From Calvatia gigantea (taxonomy: Eukaryota > Basidiomycota > Agaricomycetes > Agaricales > Lycoperdaceae), in the NCBI GenBank assembly GCA_025093985.1, contig JACAAK010000004.1, forward strand, positions 930,001 to 994,000: a DNA stretch of 64,000 nucleotides. The letters run 5' to 3'. A program made the position numbers and the translations under genes. Position 1 is the first letter of the stretch. The number at the start of each line of letters is the position of its first letter. This document shows positions 26,174 to 41,055 of the stretch, in pieces. Under the pieces are notes generated by a model. The model did no database searches. It was not told the DNA's origin and saw nothing but the letters and a program-made list of their open reading frames with translations.

Positions 26174-27503
26174 CTTGGGCACTGGTTGGGGGCAAATGAT
26201 CGGGTGAGGGACTCAAGTGGTTTAGCCTCTACCGCAGAGGACTCTCGGTTTTTATAGCTTTTGGGTAAGGGGTAGTCATCATCCGAAATGGGAACTCTTA
26301 GCAGGATCCTTGTCAAGCTTCGTCAGGGCGACGAGGTCAAACCGGATCACTTAAAGCAGGTATGTGGTTGTCCTAAAAACCAGAACCTCAACGAAAGGGG
26401 CGACTCTGGCTATCTGATGTATGCTGATATTGTCCTCATAAGTATGGTCCGAGAGCTGTTCAAACCCAGTAATCGCTCCTCCGGTAGATGGGGGTCTCGT
26501 TCCTAATTAGGGAACCAACATTCCTCAAATGTATGGCTAGTGATAAATAGAGGCAAACAAACAACCTTCCAATACCACCGCGTTCCCTCAAGTCTGCGTC
26601 TCTCACTTGTTACACCGAATGCAAGGACGAGCTCACTTGTCGACTGTACGCTCGAGCACCACCCACCTCAATGATAGCCTTGAGTACACAAAATCTCGCT
26701 TTTTAGCGAACAGTCGACGGAAACAATTGGTGTTTGGTTTTCGTTGATGGTTATTGCACCTGAGCTACGTCTGCATTCACGACTGATTCTCCCTTTTTTT
26801 TGCCATTACGCGTCCTGTGTCCGAAGGAATTTTTGGCAGTGGAAGGTGGTTGTTGTGGGGCTGTCTTCCTATCGTGCGCCCAAGATATTAGAGCTCCGGT
26901 GATGCACGCCATCGCTCAATTATATATTATCATACTCCATGCCTCCTCCACACAAAGGGAGATAGAAGCCTTTTAGAGCATTGTGCTGTGTGGAACAGAC
27001 TTCCTTGTAGAATTCCCTGCCGCACGTTCGGAACCGAGGCACACTTGTGCACTACACCAATCCTTCAATGGAATCCATTCTACCTGAGGCTTTCCGCCTT
27101 CCATCGTCCACCTCGCCCCTTTCCTGACGCTCAATGCCCTCCACTCTAACCAGCGCCCTCATTGGGTGCATATGATCGCAGTCTCGACGTTAACTTGGAA
27201 TAATATTGCCGAAGGATCCTAACTAATGCCTGTTATTTATAGACTAACATCTTCCCATGTTTCTTTAAACGCGACCACGTGGTTCTCCTTACGTTCCACG
27301 CTCCCAAGTAATTACACGAATGAAGTGTTCCAGACGCATTCTTCTGCATATGCAAAGGCAATTCTTACGCTTCTTTCTTTCAGAAGTTTGCGTTAGATCG
27401 GCTTTCTGCTCTGTCCAATGTGGTCCACTCCAACCACCTGATCGGCTCTATGGCTTCATAAAAAGGGCCAGGGAGCAATACAGTGAAGGTTGTTTCTCTC
27501 CTC
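26174..27503. other. Intergenic, divergent upstream region of MARVEL and GH92 genes
   Basis: 1.3 kb without a convincing gene. It lies between two divergent start codons and should hold both promoters. Short direct or inverted words (for example CTTGTCGACTG near 26635 and GAACAGTCGACGG near 26708) are probably chance. Confidence 0.4.
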
Positions 27504-30500
27504 ATGGGAAAAATGGGGTGGTCATCGCTTCTGGTCTTTCTGACATGCCAGTTCGTGGTCAACGCTCAGAGCTCAAGGTATGAGATGGTTTTTTTGGCAC
27601 GTTCTTTGCTAAGGATGATGAACCCAGCGCTGTTGTCAGTGCTACTGCTAGCGCTCAACCTCCAAGTGATACGATCACTGCCATCAGGGACCCCGCCAGC
27701 TTTGTTGTACCTTTCATCGGAACCATAAACGGTGGTCATGTATTTCCAGGTAGCCTTCACACCCTGTCCAGCCGTATCATGTGAGGTTGAATTTTCTTTC
27801 TTGTAGGGGCTACACTACCACATGGGATGGTAAAAGCGGGGCTGGACACAGATGCACCTGGAAATGTGCATACTTCCGCGAGATAAGGTTTCCGTTGCAA
27901 CGCTAACCAATTTATCAGCACGCCGGATACGACGGAGATCCCAAGTCGAATGCGACCGGGTTCTCCCAGCTGCATGATAGTGGGACCGGGGGCGTGCGCA
28001 CCTTTCTGGATATTGGTTTGGATCCATTGTCTTACGATCTAATACCAGGCCGTCCCCCTTTCGAATTTCAAGCTGTGGCCTTTTGCAGAGTGTTCTTCCT
28101 TCGACAAGTGTCCTACCTCCCTTGATAGTAGGAAGATTCACCGCAAGCTTTTACCAAATGGTGGGCCATGGCGTCACTACAAAATTGATAACATTTACTC
28201 ATGATTGAATAAGGCTCACCCGACGACTTCGCATCCCCTGGATATTTCTCCACCAACCTGGTAGGATATCGCATTCTTGCGTCCGGCACGGCGCTGACTG
28301 AAACCTTAGTCAAATTCAATCAGGGTTGAATTAACTACTACCCGTAGGACGGCCTTGCATCGCTACACGTTCCCTGCTGGGACTAAACATCCCAGGATTG
28401 CTGTGGACATCACCAATGATGGACAGAGGAGTAGCACCGACCCCGTCATGACTCTCGATCCCGATACAGCCAAGGTCATGGGAGGTGCTTCCTTTGCAGC
28501 ATCCTTTGGTCCTGGTAAGTTTGTCTGTCATATTGCAAGTTGGATTATAGTTGAGAGCTGGGAAGGCCGATACAGTGCATTTACTTGTGTCACTTTCAAG
28601 GGCGATGGCTTTGACCTTGGCAAGCCGACAGAATATGGTGTTTGGCTGGCGAACTTCCCCGTACAGGGAACTACGAATATCTTGCAGGTTTACTATGGTA
28701 TGCATGTTTTCACGAGATACGACAGTATTGCTGAATTGAGGTTGTCAGGATTTAGAGATGAATTGGGCGCATTATTCACCTTCTCTCCGGCACCCAGTGG
28801 GAAGACTACCATTCTTGCACGCATTGGTGTCTCTTTGATTTCTAGTGAACAAGCTTGTGCAAATGCCGAAGAAGAGATCCCCGATTTCGATTTTGAGAGT
28901 GTTCACACAGAGGCTCGCGCTCAATGGAATGACCTTTTGGGCCGTGTCCAGGTCGACACGACCGGAGTCCCGAGGGAGACAGTTCAATTGTTCTATTCGT
29001 CTGTACGCGCCAGCCTCATGCGTCGCTGCACCACTCACTGACGAATCGACAGCTTTATCGCACGCACATATCACCCGCAGACTGTATGTTATCAAAGCCT
29101 CATACATGGGTACAACTGGACCATTTCCTTAGATACCGGAGAAAACCCGAAATGGAACTCGACAGAACCCTACTACGACTCATTCTACTGCAACGTACGT
29201 CGCCTGTCCTCCTCTCCGTTCTACCCATTAATGGACTTTCAGTGGGATACATACCGCACACTTTATCCTCTCATGTCCCTTCATGACCCTGTGACCTTCG
29301 CTCAAATTGTTAGAGGAATGATTGACATCCAGAAACATGAAGGTGCGAAAAGGTGACTGTGATTGATACAAGAAAAAGAATAACCTCCAAAATTCTAGGT
29401 TGGCTTCCTGAATGTCGGGGAGCAACAGCAATGCACTTTATCCAAGGTGGTAGCAGTACGTCTTTTTTCCAGAAATGTTGGAATAACTGGTGACTGAACC
29501 CACCAACAGACGCCGACCCAATTTTAGGCGAATTCTTCGTCAAGTAAGCGTCGTGAACTCACACGGCGGGATCTCAATTACTTATTTTGCCTTAGGTTCC
29601 ATGAGCAGGCCGCTGCCCTTAAAGTTTCCCCGGATGACTTGTACAATGCACTTTTGGCAGACGCCGAAAATGAACCGCCGAACTGGAATCTCCAGGGTCG
29701 ACAAGCTGGAATTTGGAAGCAGCTTGGTAAATGCATTTATATTGTGATTTAAAGTATGGCGCTCACCTTCTGAACCCACCCCAGGATACATTCCCCATGA
29801 CATGTTCAGTCCAGGTGGTGCTAATACTAAGCAAGTATCTCGAACTCTTGAAGTAAGCGGGATAGATTTTTGGACTTTACATCATTGATTCATGCAAGCA
29901 TAGCACGCTTTCAATGATTTCGCGGTTGCACAAGTGGCGAAAGCGCTGGGGAAGAGGGATGACCAAAGGAAGGTAGGTACCCCGGAGTATTGCTGGAGTC
30001 AGGGACCAGCGGACTGACACAATATGCTCAGTATCTGGGCAGGGCTGGTAACTTCGCCAACGTCTGGAATGCAAATATCAGCGTCCCAGGAAACCCGGAA
30101 ATTAAGGGCATGATGCAGGTAACCGAAATCCCACCCTTTTGCCCAAGCGACGTGACCCATGTATAACAGCCAAGATTCGCCAATGGCACTTTCAACTTCA
30201 CTGATCCCCGTCACTGCAGTATTCATGACCCCGCTCAGGCAACCTGCTTCTTGAATGCTGCAAACAGGGATGGATTTTATGAAGGTGCGCGCCCCCTTAT
30301 AGGACTCAAATAAACCTAACTCACGCAATACTAGGATCACCGATTATTGTAAGTTCTACATGGCTCGATATCTAGTATCCATTCTGACTATTGAGTCGTT
30401 CCAATTAGTACTCTCAAGTAAGTTTTCCGTGGCCTTTAATACGTGCGCCTTTTGACTCTCTCCCCTTTAGTATGTCCCACAAGATACCGCGAGTTTAATA

Positions 30501-31294
30501 CAACTTCAAGGCGGAAACAGGAGTTTCATCCATCGGTTGGATTTCATATTTGAACAGGTATATACTGACCGTAGCTGGCCTTGGAAGTGAGCAACTGACC
30601 CCGCCGCAGGAATACTTTGAAGCAACGGATGAGCCATCACAACAAATGCCATTCATGTATCACTATGCTAATAGGCCTGGCCTCAGTACACAAAGGTCGA
30701 GACAAGTAATCGCAGAATTCTTCAACATATCAACGAATGGCCTTCCCGGAAATGACGGTCAGTCCTCTCGCTGGGCTTGCCTTCTCTCAGAAAATACAGA
30801 TTAACTTATGCTTCGCAGATTCTGGTATATCTCTTTTGTCGATCGGGGTTAACAAACTAACCTAGGGCAAAGGTGCCATGGGAAGCTACGCCGCATTTTA
30901 CCTTGCAGGGCTCTACCCCCTTCCAGCAACTGAACAGTTCCTTCTTTCCTCTCCGTTCTTCAGACAAATATCTTTCTTCAACCCGGTCTACAAAACAACA
31001 ACAGTGATCAAGTCGAAAAACTTCAGAGGAAACCCAGAGAATGGCACTGGAGGCAGAGTTTTCGTTCAAGTACGTAGCAATCCAATGGTTCAAAAAAAGG
31101 GAAATCTGATCAAAGGAATATATTAGAGCGTCACCGTCAACGGAAAACCATACAAATCCAATTGCTACTTGGACTGGGATGTCTTCAAGACCGGTTCCGT
31201 TGTTGAGCTCACTCTCAGTGATGACATTAATGTTACTTGCGGAAACGGGCCTGACGCGCTTCCTCCGTCGATCTCCACCGGAGGATACAACTAA
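27504..31294 (+). CDS. Secreted GH92 alpha-mannosidase
   Basis: Calcium-dependent exo-acting alpha-mannosidase, probably trimming fungal or plant mannans outside the cell. The start gives a signal peptide (GWSSLLVFLTCQFVVNA). The gene is broken into roughly 18 short exons by 50-60 bp introns. The first intron is 27578-27627. Family blocks in order: FVVPFIGTINGGHVFPG, LPHGMVKAGLDTDAPG, QLHDSGTGG, PDDFASPGYFSTNL, RRTALHRYTFPAGTKHP, PTEYGVWLANFPVQGT, STEPYYDSFYCNWDTYRTLY, LPECRGATAMHFIQGGS, EPSQQMPFMYHYANRPGLST and GLYPLPATEQFLLSSPFF. An apparent stop at about 28325 disappears once the intron 28260-28308 is removed. I found no break, so the gene looks functional. Confidence 0.9.
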
Positions 31295-32168
31295 ATATGT
31301 CGGACGGTACCCAGCCATCCGCATTTCGGTAGATGCTTGACGCACTCAAATCACATCTTTTGCCAAGCGCTATTCTTGAAGTATCTTGCGGCAATGCTAT
31401 GTTGCGTGATCAGCTGGCTGCGACGCTGCTTTGAACGAACCCGAATGACACCTATATACATTGAAAAACCCTGGAAAAACAAGTGACTCACTGAAAGATG
31501 CTGCGCAGTCACGGACAACATCAAGTCTGGATTGGGGTCACTTCAACATCGTATTCACGAGGTCGCCTGCCTTTTTTCCATCGCGATTCAACGATCCCTC
31601 AAAGTGCTGCATACCCTTGTGCGCCCTGCTGCCCAGTAAGACCCGTCGTGATTGTTGCCCACTGGATACTATGCCCCTTACAACTTACCCGCTCATTTCG
31701 CGGGCCAGACCGCGATCCAGCGTGAGATAATGAAGTAACGAGGTGAGGACCAGAGCTAGGCGAACATATAAAAAGAGGAAATCACGTCTACATTGATATG
31801 ATGATTTACTTCCGTTCACATATAACCCAGGAGCCTAGATCTCCCGGCAGTGCACAGTGCCCCCGCACAAGCACCCAGTATTGTCAGCTGGATTTTGAAA
31901 TTTGAGGAATGGTTTCAGAGAATTTGAGTAACCCCTCCCATGATAGCCAGCATGTTTATGACTTGTATCTCTTCAAGTGGAAGGGAGGGCCAAATTTTGA
32001 ACGTCGAATGTTCGGCGCTCAGTGGCGGCATCTGAGGAGGGAATTCGAATACAGTATATTAGGACGCTGGGAACAAGCTGTGCATACCCGATCGCCAACG
32101 TGGGAAAGCAGGAATTTCAGGGGTTCCGATGAGCCTCACGTGCATTCCGCTCTTTCCTACTGACCACC
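31295..32168. other. Intergenic, no gene recognised
   Basis: Terminator of the GH92 gene and promoter of the zinc-finger gene. Open frames up to 89 codons show no domain. Confidence 0.4.
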
Positions 32169-33653
32169 ATGGGCAAGAAAAAGAATAAGCAGGTCCGCCG
32201 TTGCACTCCGCCAAATTAGGCCCTCACTGATTATATGCAGCTATTACGGCCATGGTGCTGGTACTGCGAGCGAGAGTTTGAAGACGAGAAAGGTACCCTT
32301 GTTGATTTATCCATAATCCATCTGCTCACACATTCCAGTCCTTATGCAGCACCAAAAGGCCAAGCACTTCAAGTGCGGCATGTGTCCTCGTAGGCTCAAT
32401 ACGGCAGGCGGTCTTGCCGTTCACATCCAGCAGGTGCACAAACTAGAACCGGAAAAGTAGGATTTATTTCCTCATCAATTTTCCCATGTATACTGACCTC
32501 TTCAGTCTTCCACGCATTGAAAATGCTCTCCCAGGTCGGGATGGGTATGAAGTAGAAATTTTTGGTATGGAAGGCATCCCTGCACCCGACGTTGCAGATT
32601 ACAAACGTAGAAAGGAAATCGAGCTTGGCCTTGCTGCTGGGAGCATCTCACAGCCTCAAGCCAAACGCCCTAAGATTGAGAATAGGCCTATGTCCGAAGA
32701 GGAACTTAAGGCTCAGCTCGAGGCACACAAAGCATTAATGGGTCTCAATAATCCCGAGCCACCCTCATCCACCACTCCTGAGACTTCCAATGGTGCAGTC
32801 GTCTACGGTGCCCCAGCGCAAACGTACGCTGCGCCTCCTGTTCCTGTTCCTCCCGTCTCCGCTATCTCACCCCCAGCACCACCGTTCCCTCCCGGCATTT
32901 CTCCTCCCGTAGGCATGCCAGGTCCACCTCCATTTCCGCCACCGTTTGCGCCAGGTATGCCTCCAGGGTAAGTCGACTTGACTACGCCACACTTTTCGAT
33001 TCATTTAGCTCATCTTCTGGTTTATAGTCCCCCTCCTCCTGGCTTCCCGTTACCTCCTGGCTTCCCTCCTGGAGGTCCTCCTCCATTCCCGCCCGGTGCG
33101 AGACCCCCCTTCCCTCCTCCCTTTTTCCCTCAAGGCGCATCTCCGCCTCCTGGATTCTCACCTCCGCCTGGCGCTCCTGGTGTGTCCCCACCACCTCCAC
33201 CTAACTTTGTACCTGCCACATCAGCGTCGTCATTATCGCAACTGACGGCATTCCCACCACCACCGTCGAACCCTGGTGGTGCTGCTATGTCAGCTAATTC
33301 ACAACAGTCACAACCAGCAATACCCGCCAGCAGTTCCGGTGGGCTACCAGGGCATGGACAAGGTCAATCGAAGCCTCCTCAGCTGACGCTACCCAATCCC
33401 GCTTTCGCACAGACTCTTCCGGAATTCAAGAAGCCAACCGAGCTCAAGTGGAAAGACCCGAACTTTTCTCCTGTAGGTGTTTGGTCTTGTGCTCTGACTC
33501 CGCTTATTGACAGTACGCAAACAGGAAGAGCACAGAGCTATCCATTCTAAATATTATTCTCCGAAGACGACTGACGCAGCCCCTGATGCAACCCATGCCG
33601 CAACGGAAGAACCCCGTGGCAAGAAGCGTGCAAGGGCCGAAGACTTTTTGTAG
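32169..33653 (+). CDS. BuGZ/ZNF207-like C2H2 zinc-finger protein
   Basis: Homologue of the Bub3-binding spindle protein BuGZ. The start MGKKKNKQ leads, after a short intron, into two C2H2 fingers in the characteristic order ([18 protein letters not shown], then [19 protein letters not shown]). Then comes [20 protein letters not shown] and [11 protein letters not shown], a block conserved in BuGZ. The middle is a long Pro/Gly-rich low-complexity tract, the type that drives phase separation in BuGZ. The C-terminus has [11 protein letters not shown] and, after an intron, [14 protein letters not shown]. The Glu-Glu pair there is compatible with a GLEBS (Bub3-binding) motif. It ends in a basic stretch. 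Introns follow codon 8, finger 1, finger 2 and the Pro-rich part. No defect seen. Confidence 0.85.
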
Positions 33654-35090
33654 ACATCCACAGACAAAATGTTCGTTTTGCGTATCGTCACCTCGATGTT
33701 GATATACATTGGTTCTCATTTACGTGGATAGGTTAGAAGACGTGGCGTGGCCTTACCAGTCCGTCCCCTCCATCATCCGCTTTTCGTTGCCTTTGGAGAG
33801 CACTCATGATTCTTTTATTTGTATCTCTACTTTTAAATCTGCGAGTTGAGTTGATGAAGGGACAGTGGTAGGCGTTGTCTTTCTTGGTATGTCTCCCGTT
33901 TCCTCTCCCCAACTGGGTGGTTGCTTGGGACGGTTAGTCGTCTTTTCCTTTTCCTTTTCCGAGTATGTATGTGATGAAGGTTGGTGGCTTGTTGAAATTA
34001 TATCATTCGGTATGACCTGTGACACTCGAAACTCGAGTAATTGAGGGTGAGCCAGAGATGATGCTGAAATCTGTGCTTAATGTCCAATGGGTCTCTGGTT
34101 GTTAGATATATATGTCGTGCGATGGAGTCTATCTTTGTTTAGCTACAACGGCACCTGCCGAGGTTTACCAGGCAGGAACCAGACATATGCTCTAGATGCT
34201 GGGGACCACCCTATAAAGCTTAATCCATGGATATCGAACGCATAACTGGCTATGGGCCCGCAAAGTAGCACCGTTTCCTCCTGCGAAAGCCTTCTGTTAT
34301 ATTGCCCAGTGATATTCATTTGCAAGAATGTTCTTACCGGGTACCTAGGCCTGGACAGGGTTTCTGTGGAGTCCGTTTTGCCCAAATGCTCGCTCTCGAC
34401 CTCTGCACTCTCCTCGCCTCGATACCTTATAACGTCTGGACATGGCTCAATTTTTCCTGTGTTCTTGCGAAGAACGAACTTCAATCGCCAATTCGTGTTA
34501 AACTGAGGATGACCAAGATGCGTCGAAACTGAATTGCTGTTCAAGATGCGTCCGTGAGAGGGTTAAAGGGTCTCTATAAGCCACCTGCCTCAATACACAT
34601 TGGAGAGAATCCAACGTGAGCCGACCTGCCCTACCGAAAGCTCCATCGGTCCATCAAGAGGGATGATCCCACCAAGGGAGTCGTGGACGTTAAGGGATCT
34701 TTCTCAGATTGCTGTTTCATGAATGTAGCTTGCCCTCTATCGGACCGCTAGTACACCATGCCTGTTGCGAACTTCTTGACGCACCAGAGGAACCTCAAGA
34801 TCCCGCCTCTGAACAAGAATTGGATTCACATACGGTTGAAGAGCTAGATATCTGGTTTCCTGTTGGCTTTCGCCTCTGCACCAACACTAAGGACAACCAT
34901 TTCATTTGGCTGTAGACTGATCTAGAGGGATTCTTGTTTATCCAACGACTCTTCGGTATCGACGCTGATCCGAGGAGACAGTCTTACTTTGTTAGGAATA
35001 GTCCGATGTGCAGCACTTACAAGATATGACTCCGCCCCCTGCTCTTCGAAATTCCTCGCCTGCTGACGTCAACTTTCTTTCCCAATTACG
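33654..35090. other. Intergenic, partly repeat-like
   Basis: No gene recognised. A stretch at about 34790-34905 resembles 37130-37210 in the same orientation and the minus strand of 62105-62175. The shared parts are a GAATTGGATTCACATACGG-like word and a GGTTTCCTGTTGGCTTTC-like word. It is therefore a third, short copy of the repeat that flanks the LysM block. Confidence 0.45.
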
Positions 35091-37280
35091 ATTTTGGCGG
35101 GTGCGCTCAAATCCCTCGACCAACGCACTTGACCAGCTGGAAGGAGGGTCTGCCCCCCCATCCATCCTTTTTCCTGTGAGGAAAGCCACTATTTCTCTGG
35201 AGACCGGGAATTCAATGCGTTCTTTTACTCTCGTAACTTATGAAGCACCTAAGAGAATGGAATGAAGCCATACCCAGGCTGGGAGTAATGGCAAAAGCTA
35301 CTTTACGGCTTTCTCAATACATGCGGGTCCCAAACTCTGACACCAATTCAGCCGCACCGACTAGGGGATGCACAACTAGAAGCAAGGGTTTTACGGGACC
35401 TTCATTTGTGGTGCCACTACCTCGACAGGATGCTCGAATCGTGCGCGTATAAAGGCTGCCCCGGAGAGACCTGGAGACCTCATCCCAAGAAACCTCTTGT
35501 GATTTCTAACCCAGTCCTCCCTTATCAACATGTTGTCCAATCTCTTCACTGTCATTGCCATTGTGGCTGTTCTTGGTACATTTTCACTCCCTTCAACTTG
35601 CAGCCATCTTGCTAATCGTCGTCTCAAGCTTCGGCTGTCACCGCTGATGACTGCAGCAGGCCTCACAACGTCACAGCCAAAGATACCTGCGACACCATCT
35701 GCCAAGTTCAACGACTCTCCAAGTAGGCAAACACTTCCTCCATTCATTTTTGAAATTAAGAATGGGTGTTGGTGATTCCATCCAGCTTCCAGATCCGTCA
35801 TTTCAACCCCCGAATCAACGCCGACTGCAGTAACCTTAGTCCTGATGAGGTATGTGCTATCATACACCTCCGGTAATGCCTTCTAATCGACCTCCTTATT
35901 TCTCCCCTCAGGGTTTGTGTCTTGCCCAAGCAGGCAAAGATTGCACGGATCCGTACCTTCATCAAGTCGTTGACAATGACACTTGTTGGAGCATCTACAC
36001 CAATGCGAAGATCGAAAAGGAGATTTTCTACGACAACAACGACTTGTCTGATGAGAAATGCAGGTATATCTATCCTGGCGAGGTGAGTTGAGTTTCTGTT
36101 GATAACTGGTAGTTTTTTACGGGATTTTAATGTGAACAGGTTCTTTGCACAGCTCCTACGCGTATCCCCTATTAAGCGGACTCGGGGGATCACTGGTAAG
36201 GAGGGTACACCTTTTTGTAATGGCTCACGATCTATGATGTAACATTGTACGAGTGATCTAATTTGAATAGTTTTGTCACGGCCATGTTCCTGACCCAGAA
36301 AATGAACAAGCAGACTGGCACCCAGGTACGCAGAATCCACATTCATGGAGAGTTACAATTTTTAGGAGTATCTGGTGCCAATTTCGCCTCATCCCCTTTC
36401 TCAGTGATTCTGGTGGTGTCGCTACACGGTAACCTTCCGAACCCAACATCATGAACAGATACTCGACCTCGTTGCAACAACATCATTAGAGTGTGGCTAT
36501 AGAAGCTTTTATATGTTTTGGTCAGGAGCTTCTCACCGGCAAGGACTATTATAACACTCTGCCCTGCATTTAAATGCGGTAACCGATTCTGCTGGCCCCT
36601 GCCAACATTGCCCACTCCCCGGGCCTCCTTTGTCACCGTGTCATTCTGAGGCTAGTGGGTAAGGCGCATGGGCAATTCACCCTGGAACGCCTGACGTAAT
36701 GGAGTGTCCGTAGCAGAACCTGTCAGCTTCTGGCATCGTCTCGGGACCACGACTAGCGGCGTGCTACATCACGATAATCTGATCATCTTCCGTCCGGTGT
36801 TCTCGCTCGCCAAGCAGAGAATGTGTCGCTGCCGCAGTAGTTCCTATAGCTTGACTGTTTTCTCCGTGCTACTGTTCTTGATGATCGTAAACTACCGCGA
36901 ATGGCTTCCATCCTTTGACATACAGAATCAGCATTCAAAACTCAGCTACCAGGGAAAGTAACTGCGCAATCGCGGACCTTTCTGCTCTGGGTCGACCGCC
37001 GACGGGGGGGGGGGGGGGAAGAAAAAGCGGCCCAGAGCTACCACACGCAAACAAGGCTAATTACCAATATTCTGGTGCTCTTTCATCAACCTTCCATTCG
37101 CCCATGCACCAGGCCCAGTGCAAACTCAGGATCTCGCTTCTGAGGATAAATTGGATTCTCATACAGCCGGAAGAGCTAGGTATCTGGTTACCCGTCGGCT
37201 TTCTCATTAGCACTTGACGAAAACAAAGCGTGCGCCATCTCCTCCCTCGAAGCTCCCAGCCTTCTGTCTTGCCGCCTTGT
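35091..37280 (+). repeat. Repeat block, copy 1 (carries intact LysM gene)
   Basis: This block matches the reverse complement of 62020-64000 along its length with many small differences. Landmarks are CGATTTTGGCGGGTGCGCT at its left edge, the LysM gene, the GAGTTACAATTTTTAGGAG region near 36350, and the Pro/Gly-rich Cys-free stretch near 37000. Beside that stretch is a run of 15 G at 37004-37018; the other copy has a much shorter run. The block is not bounded by visible target duplications. The true left limit may lie further left, because copy 2 runs off the window. Confidence 0.75.
35530..36175 (+). CDS. Secreted protein with two LysM domains
   Basis: Small secreted chitin-binding-type protein. 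Exons: 35530-35575, 35629-35722, 35786-35849, 35912-36082 and 36140-36175; all joins are GT-AG in phase. They give about 136 residues. A signal peptide (NLFTVIAIVAVLASAVTA) precedes LysM 1 (HNVTAKDTCDTICQVQRLS) and LysM 2 (HQVVDNDTCWSIYTNAKI). Each is followed by an Asn/Asp-rich NxD and Cys pattern (INADCSNLSPDEGLCLAQ; YIYPGEVLC). The spaced cysteines suit secretion. Fungal LysM proteins of this form bind chitin oligomers and protect hyphae or mask chitin; the role here is inferred from family only. Confidence 0.85.
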
Positions 37281-37453
37281 GGACTCATTCACCAAAATGT
37301 TTTTACGGCATGTTATATTAGATGACTTGAGCGTTATCATCGCCCGTATAGAGTTTTCAACCATCTATAAACTAAGAAGGGAGTGCTACACTAAAACATA
37401 CATGAGCCGCAATAAATACCACACATACTAAAGGACATCAGACCCATAATCGG

Positions 37454-39087
37454 TCACCCCTGATTCAAAAACGCCTCCAGCTCATCATCCAGCTCTTGTT
37501 GTGTCTTTTTCGGACGACCTTCTCCCCTCCCCCCTCCCCTCCTAGCACCTTCCTTTGTATCGTCTCGTTCATATGGGTGATGTCGAGAACCTCTCCCTGA
37601 CCCTCCCCTTCTCCGTTCCCGGCCCATACCTGTATCTGAATCTACGTCTGCAGGGGACAAGCGTCCCCATAGTGAAGCAGGATCATCTTCTCGATCGCCG
37701 CGTCTACGTCCACGCGATCCGCGACTCCGTTTCGGTAGAGGAACTACGTTTAGCCTATCTCTCAATCCACCCGCTCTCTCTGCCGGATTTTTGTCGTTCT
37801 CGAAAAGTGATGGATCGGAGAATCGGTCGAGGAGCGTTCGGCCGTCCTCCGCGATGTAATCTGACCTCATTTTCGAGGGAGGTGAAGGTGGTGTTTTGTC
37901 GTCGGTTTCAGTTACTTCATCCTTCATAGCTAGATCCTTGTCGGATTCGGATTCCCGGAGGAACTGGTCAAGTTCGGCGTCTAGCCGCTGTCGTTCGAAG
38001 TCGCGGTCCTCCTCTCCTCCTCGGACTCCGTTGCCATTCATGTGTCTAGGTAGGGCCGCGGTTCTTAGTCGTTGGGTAGCAGGAGGCAGGTCTCTGCCAT
38101 CGAATATCTCTTTTCCGGCATCTTCTCCGTGTCGTTTATAGAATTCGCTTTCGCGTTTTGCGCCTTTCTTTTTGACGTCGGAGGGGGTGGCCCAACGCAT
38201 GTGGATGGTACCTGAGAGGCCTGAGCTTGTGCCGAGGGTTTTGTTGATGCGGGTTTGGGGAGGCCAGAGGGATAGAGGGATAGGTTTTGCTATTACGAAA
38301 GTGTCGGTAGCAGACTCGGAAGTGGGTCCTGCAGACGATTTTTGTAGCGAGGTGAAGGCTGCACGGGCCCGAGTGCTGGAGGGGTAGACAAGGATACAGG
38401 TTTCATCGTTTACCCATTCGAGGCCGAGAGGTGTTGTATCGAAGTGTTTTGCATAGGCGAAGATGCGGGCAGTTGGGAGTTGGGAGATTGGCGTGCCCTG
38501 AAAGAGAATCGCGTTTGTCCTGTAGCCTACATCTATGGAGGGTGAAAGGAGGGGGTATGTGTTAGATTAGAGCTTGAAGCTTGGATAACATGATGTTTAA
38601 GTTGCGTGCCTTCGTCCATTTCTTCCATCCCATCTCCTTCAGGGGCGGGTTCTGAGATTCGCTTCGTGCGGTCGAAGATAATTTCGTTGCCTTCATAGTT
38701 GTCGCGCTACGACGTTGGGAAGTTGAGGGAGAAGCGAACATTCGTTGCACGCGTCAGAACCAGCAAGCGACGAAGCCGCCGAAAGAGGACCACAAAAGAC
38801 GACGAGCCACGAATAATCAGGCAAAAACAAGGAAATGTTTCATAAGAAAATTTACTTGGGCTCACTTAAGTAAGACATACCTTACGAGCCGCCGCACTGG
38901 TCTCTGAAAGCAGATAAACCTTTGTATTGCCTATGCGATTTGCGAGTGGGTTTGAGCGGGGGTCCAAGCCGGCATCTGCTTCGGCTGCGGATGGGAGCTG
39001 CTGCTCGTAGGCAATGGTATCGTCGTAAGAAAGCGCGTCGGTAAATTGGGGTTGTTCTGGTACTGGGAGGTCTGTTGCGATATCCAT
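37454..39087 (-). CDS. NCBP3-like RNA-binding protein
   Basis: Resembles nuclear cap-binding subunit 3, an RRM-like protein of mRNA export and TREX-linked complexes. Exons in gene order: 38881-39087, 38610-38706 and 37454-38532, giving 460 residues. The conserved core follows RDNYEGNEIIFDRTKRI and runs ILFQGTPISQLPTARIFAYA, LGLEWVNDETCILVYPS, and HMRWATPSDVKKKGAKRESE with FYKRHG. The C-terminus is Arg/Gly-rich and ends PKKTQQELDDELEAFLNQG, like the FoP/UIF C-terminal peptide that contacts export factors. The intron 38533-38609 can only be joined in phase with a GC donor. The start used is the second in-frame ATG; another lies at 39147. It is divergent from KRR1. Confidence 0.8.
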
Positions 39088-39246
39088 TGCGCGTGTTGTC
39101 GTGGCTGTTGAGTGGAATAGAGAACTTGGCGATGACGCGTGGGCCAAACAATCCCGTTATTTGGAATTTGATCCTTTGCTCTCATCATTATCTTTTACTT
39201 TTCTTCAACAAAACACACCAGGAACGCTCTCAAGGGCTAGCGGACT
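39088..39246. promoter_or_regulatory. Short bidirectional promoter, NCBP3-like / KRR1
   Basis: Only 159 bp separate the two divergent start codons (99 bp if the upstream ATG of the NCBP3-like gene is used). Both genes must be driven from this compact region. No motif is claimed. Confidence 0.5.

Positions 39247-41055
<1,809 letters not shown>

Noticed and set aside
28260..28330. Apparent stop codon in the GH92 mannosidase
   Set aside because: Removing a GT-AG intron at 28260-28308 restores NSIRVELTTTRRTALHRY in frame.
34790..37210. LTRs of a retrotransposon around the LysM gene
   Set aside because: The direct repeats are short and diverged, with no primer-binding site, polypurine tract or pol-like coding between them.
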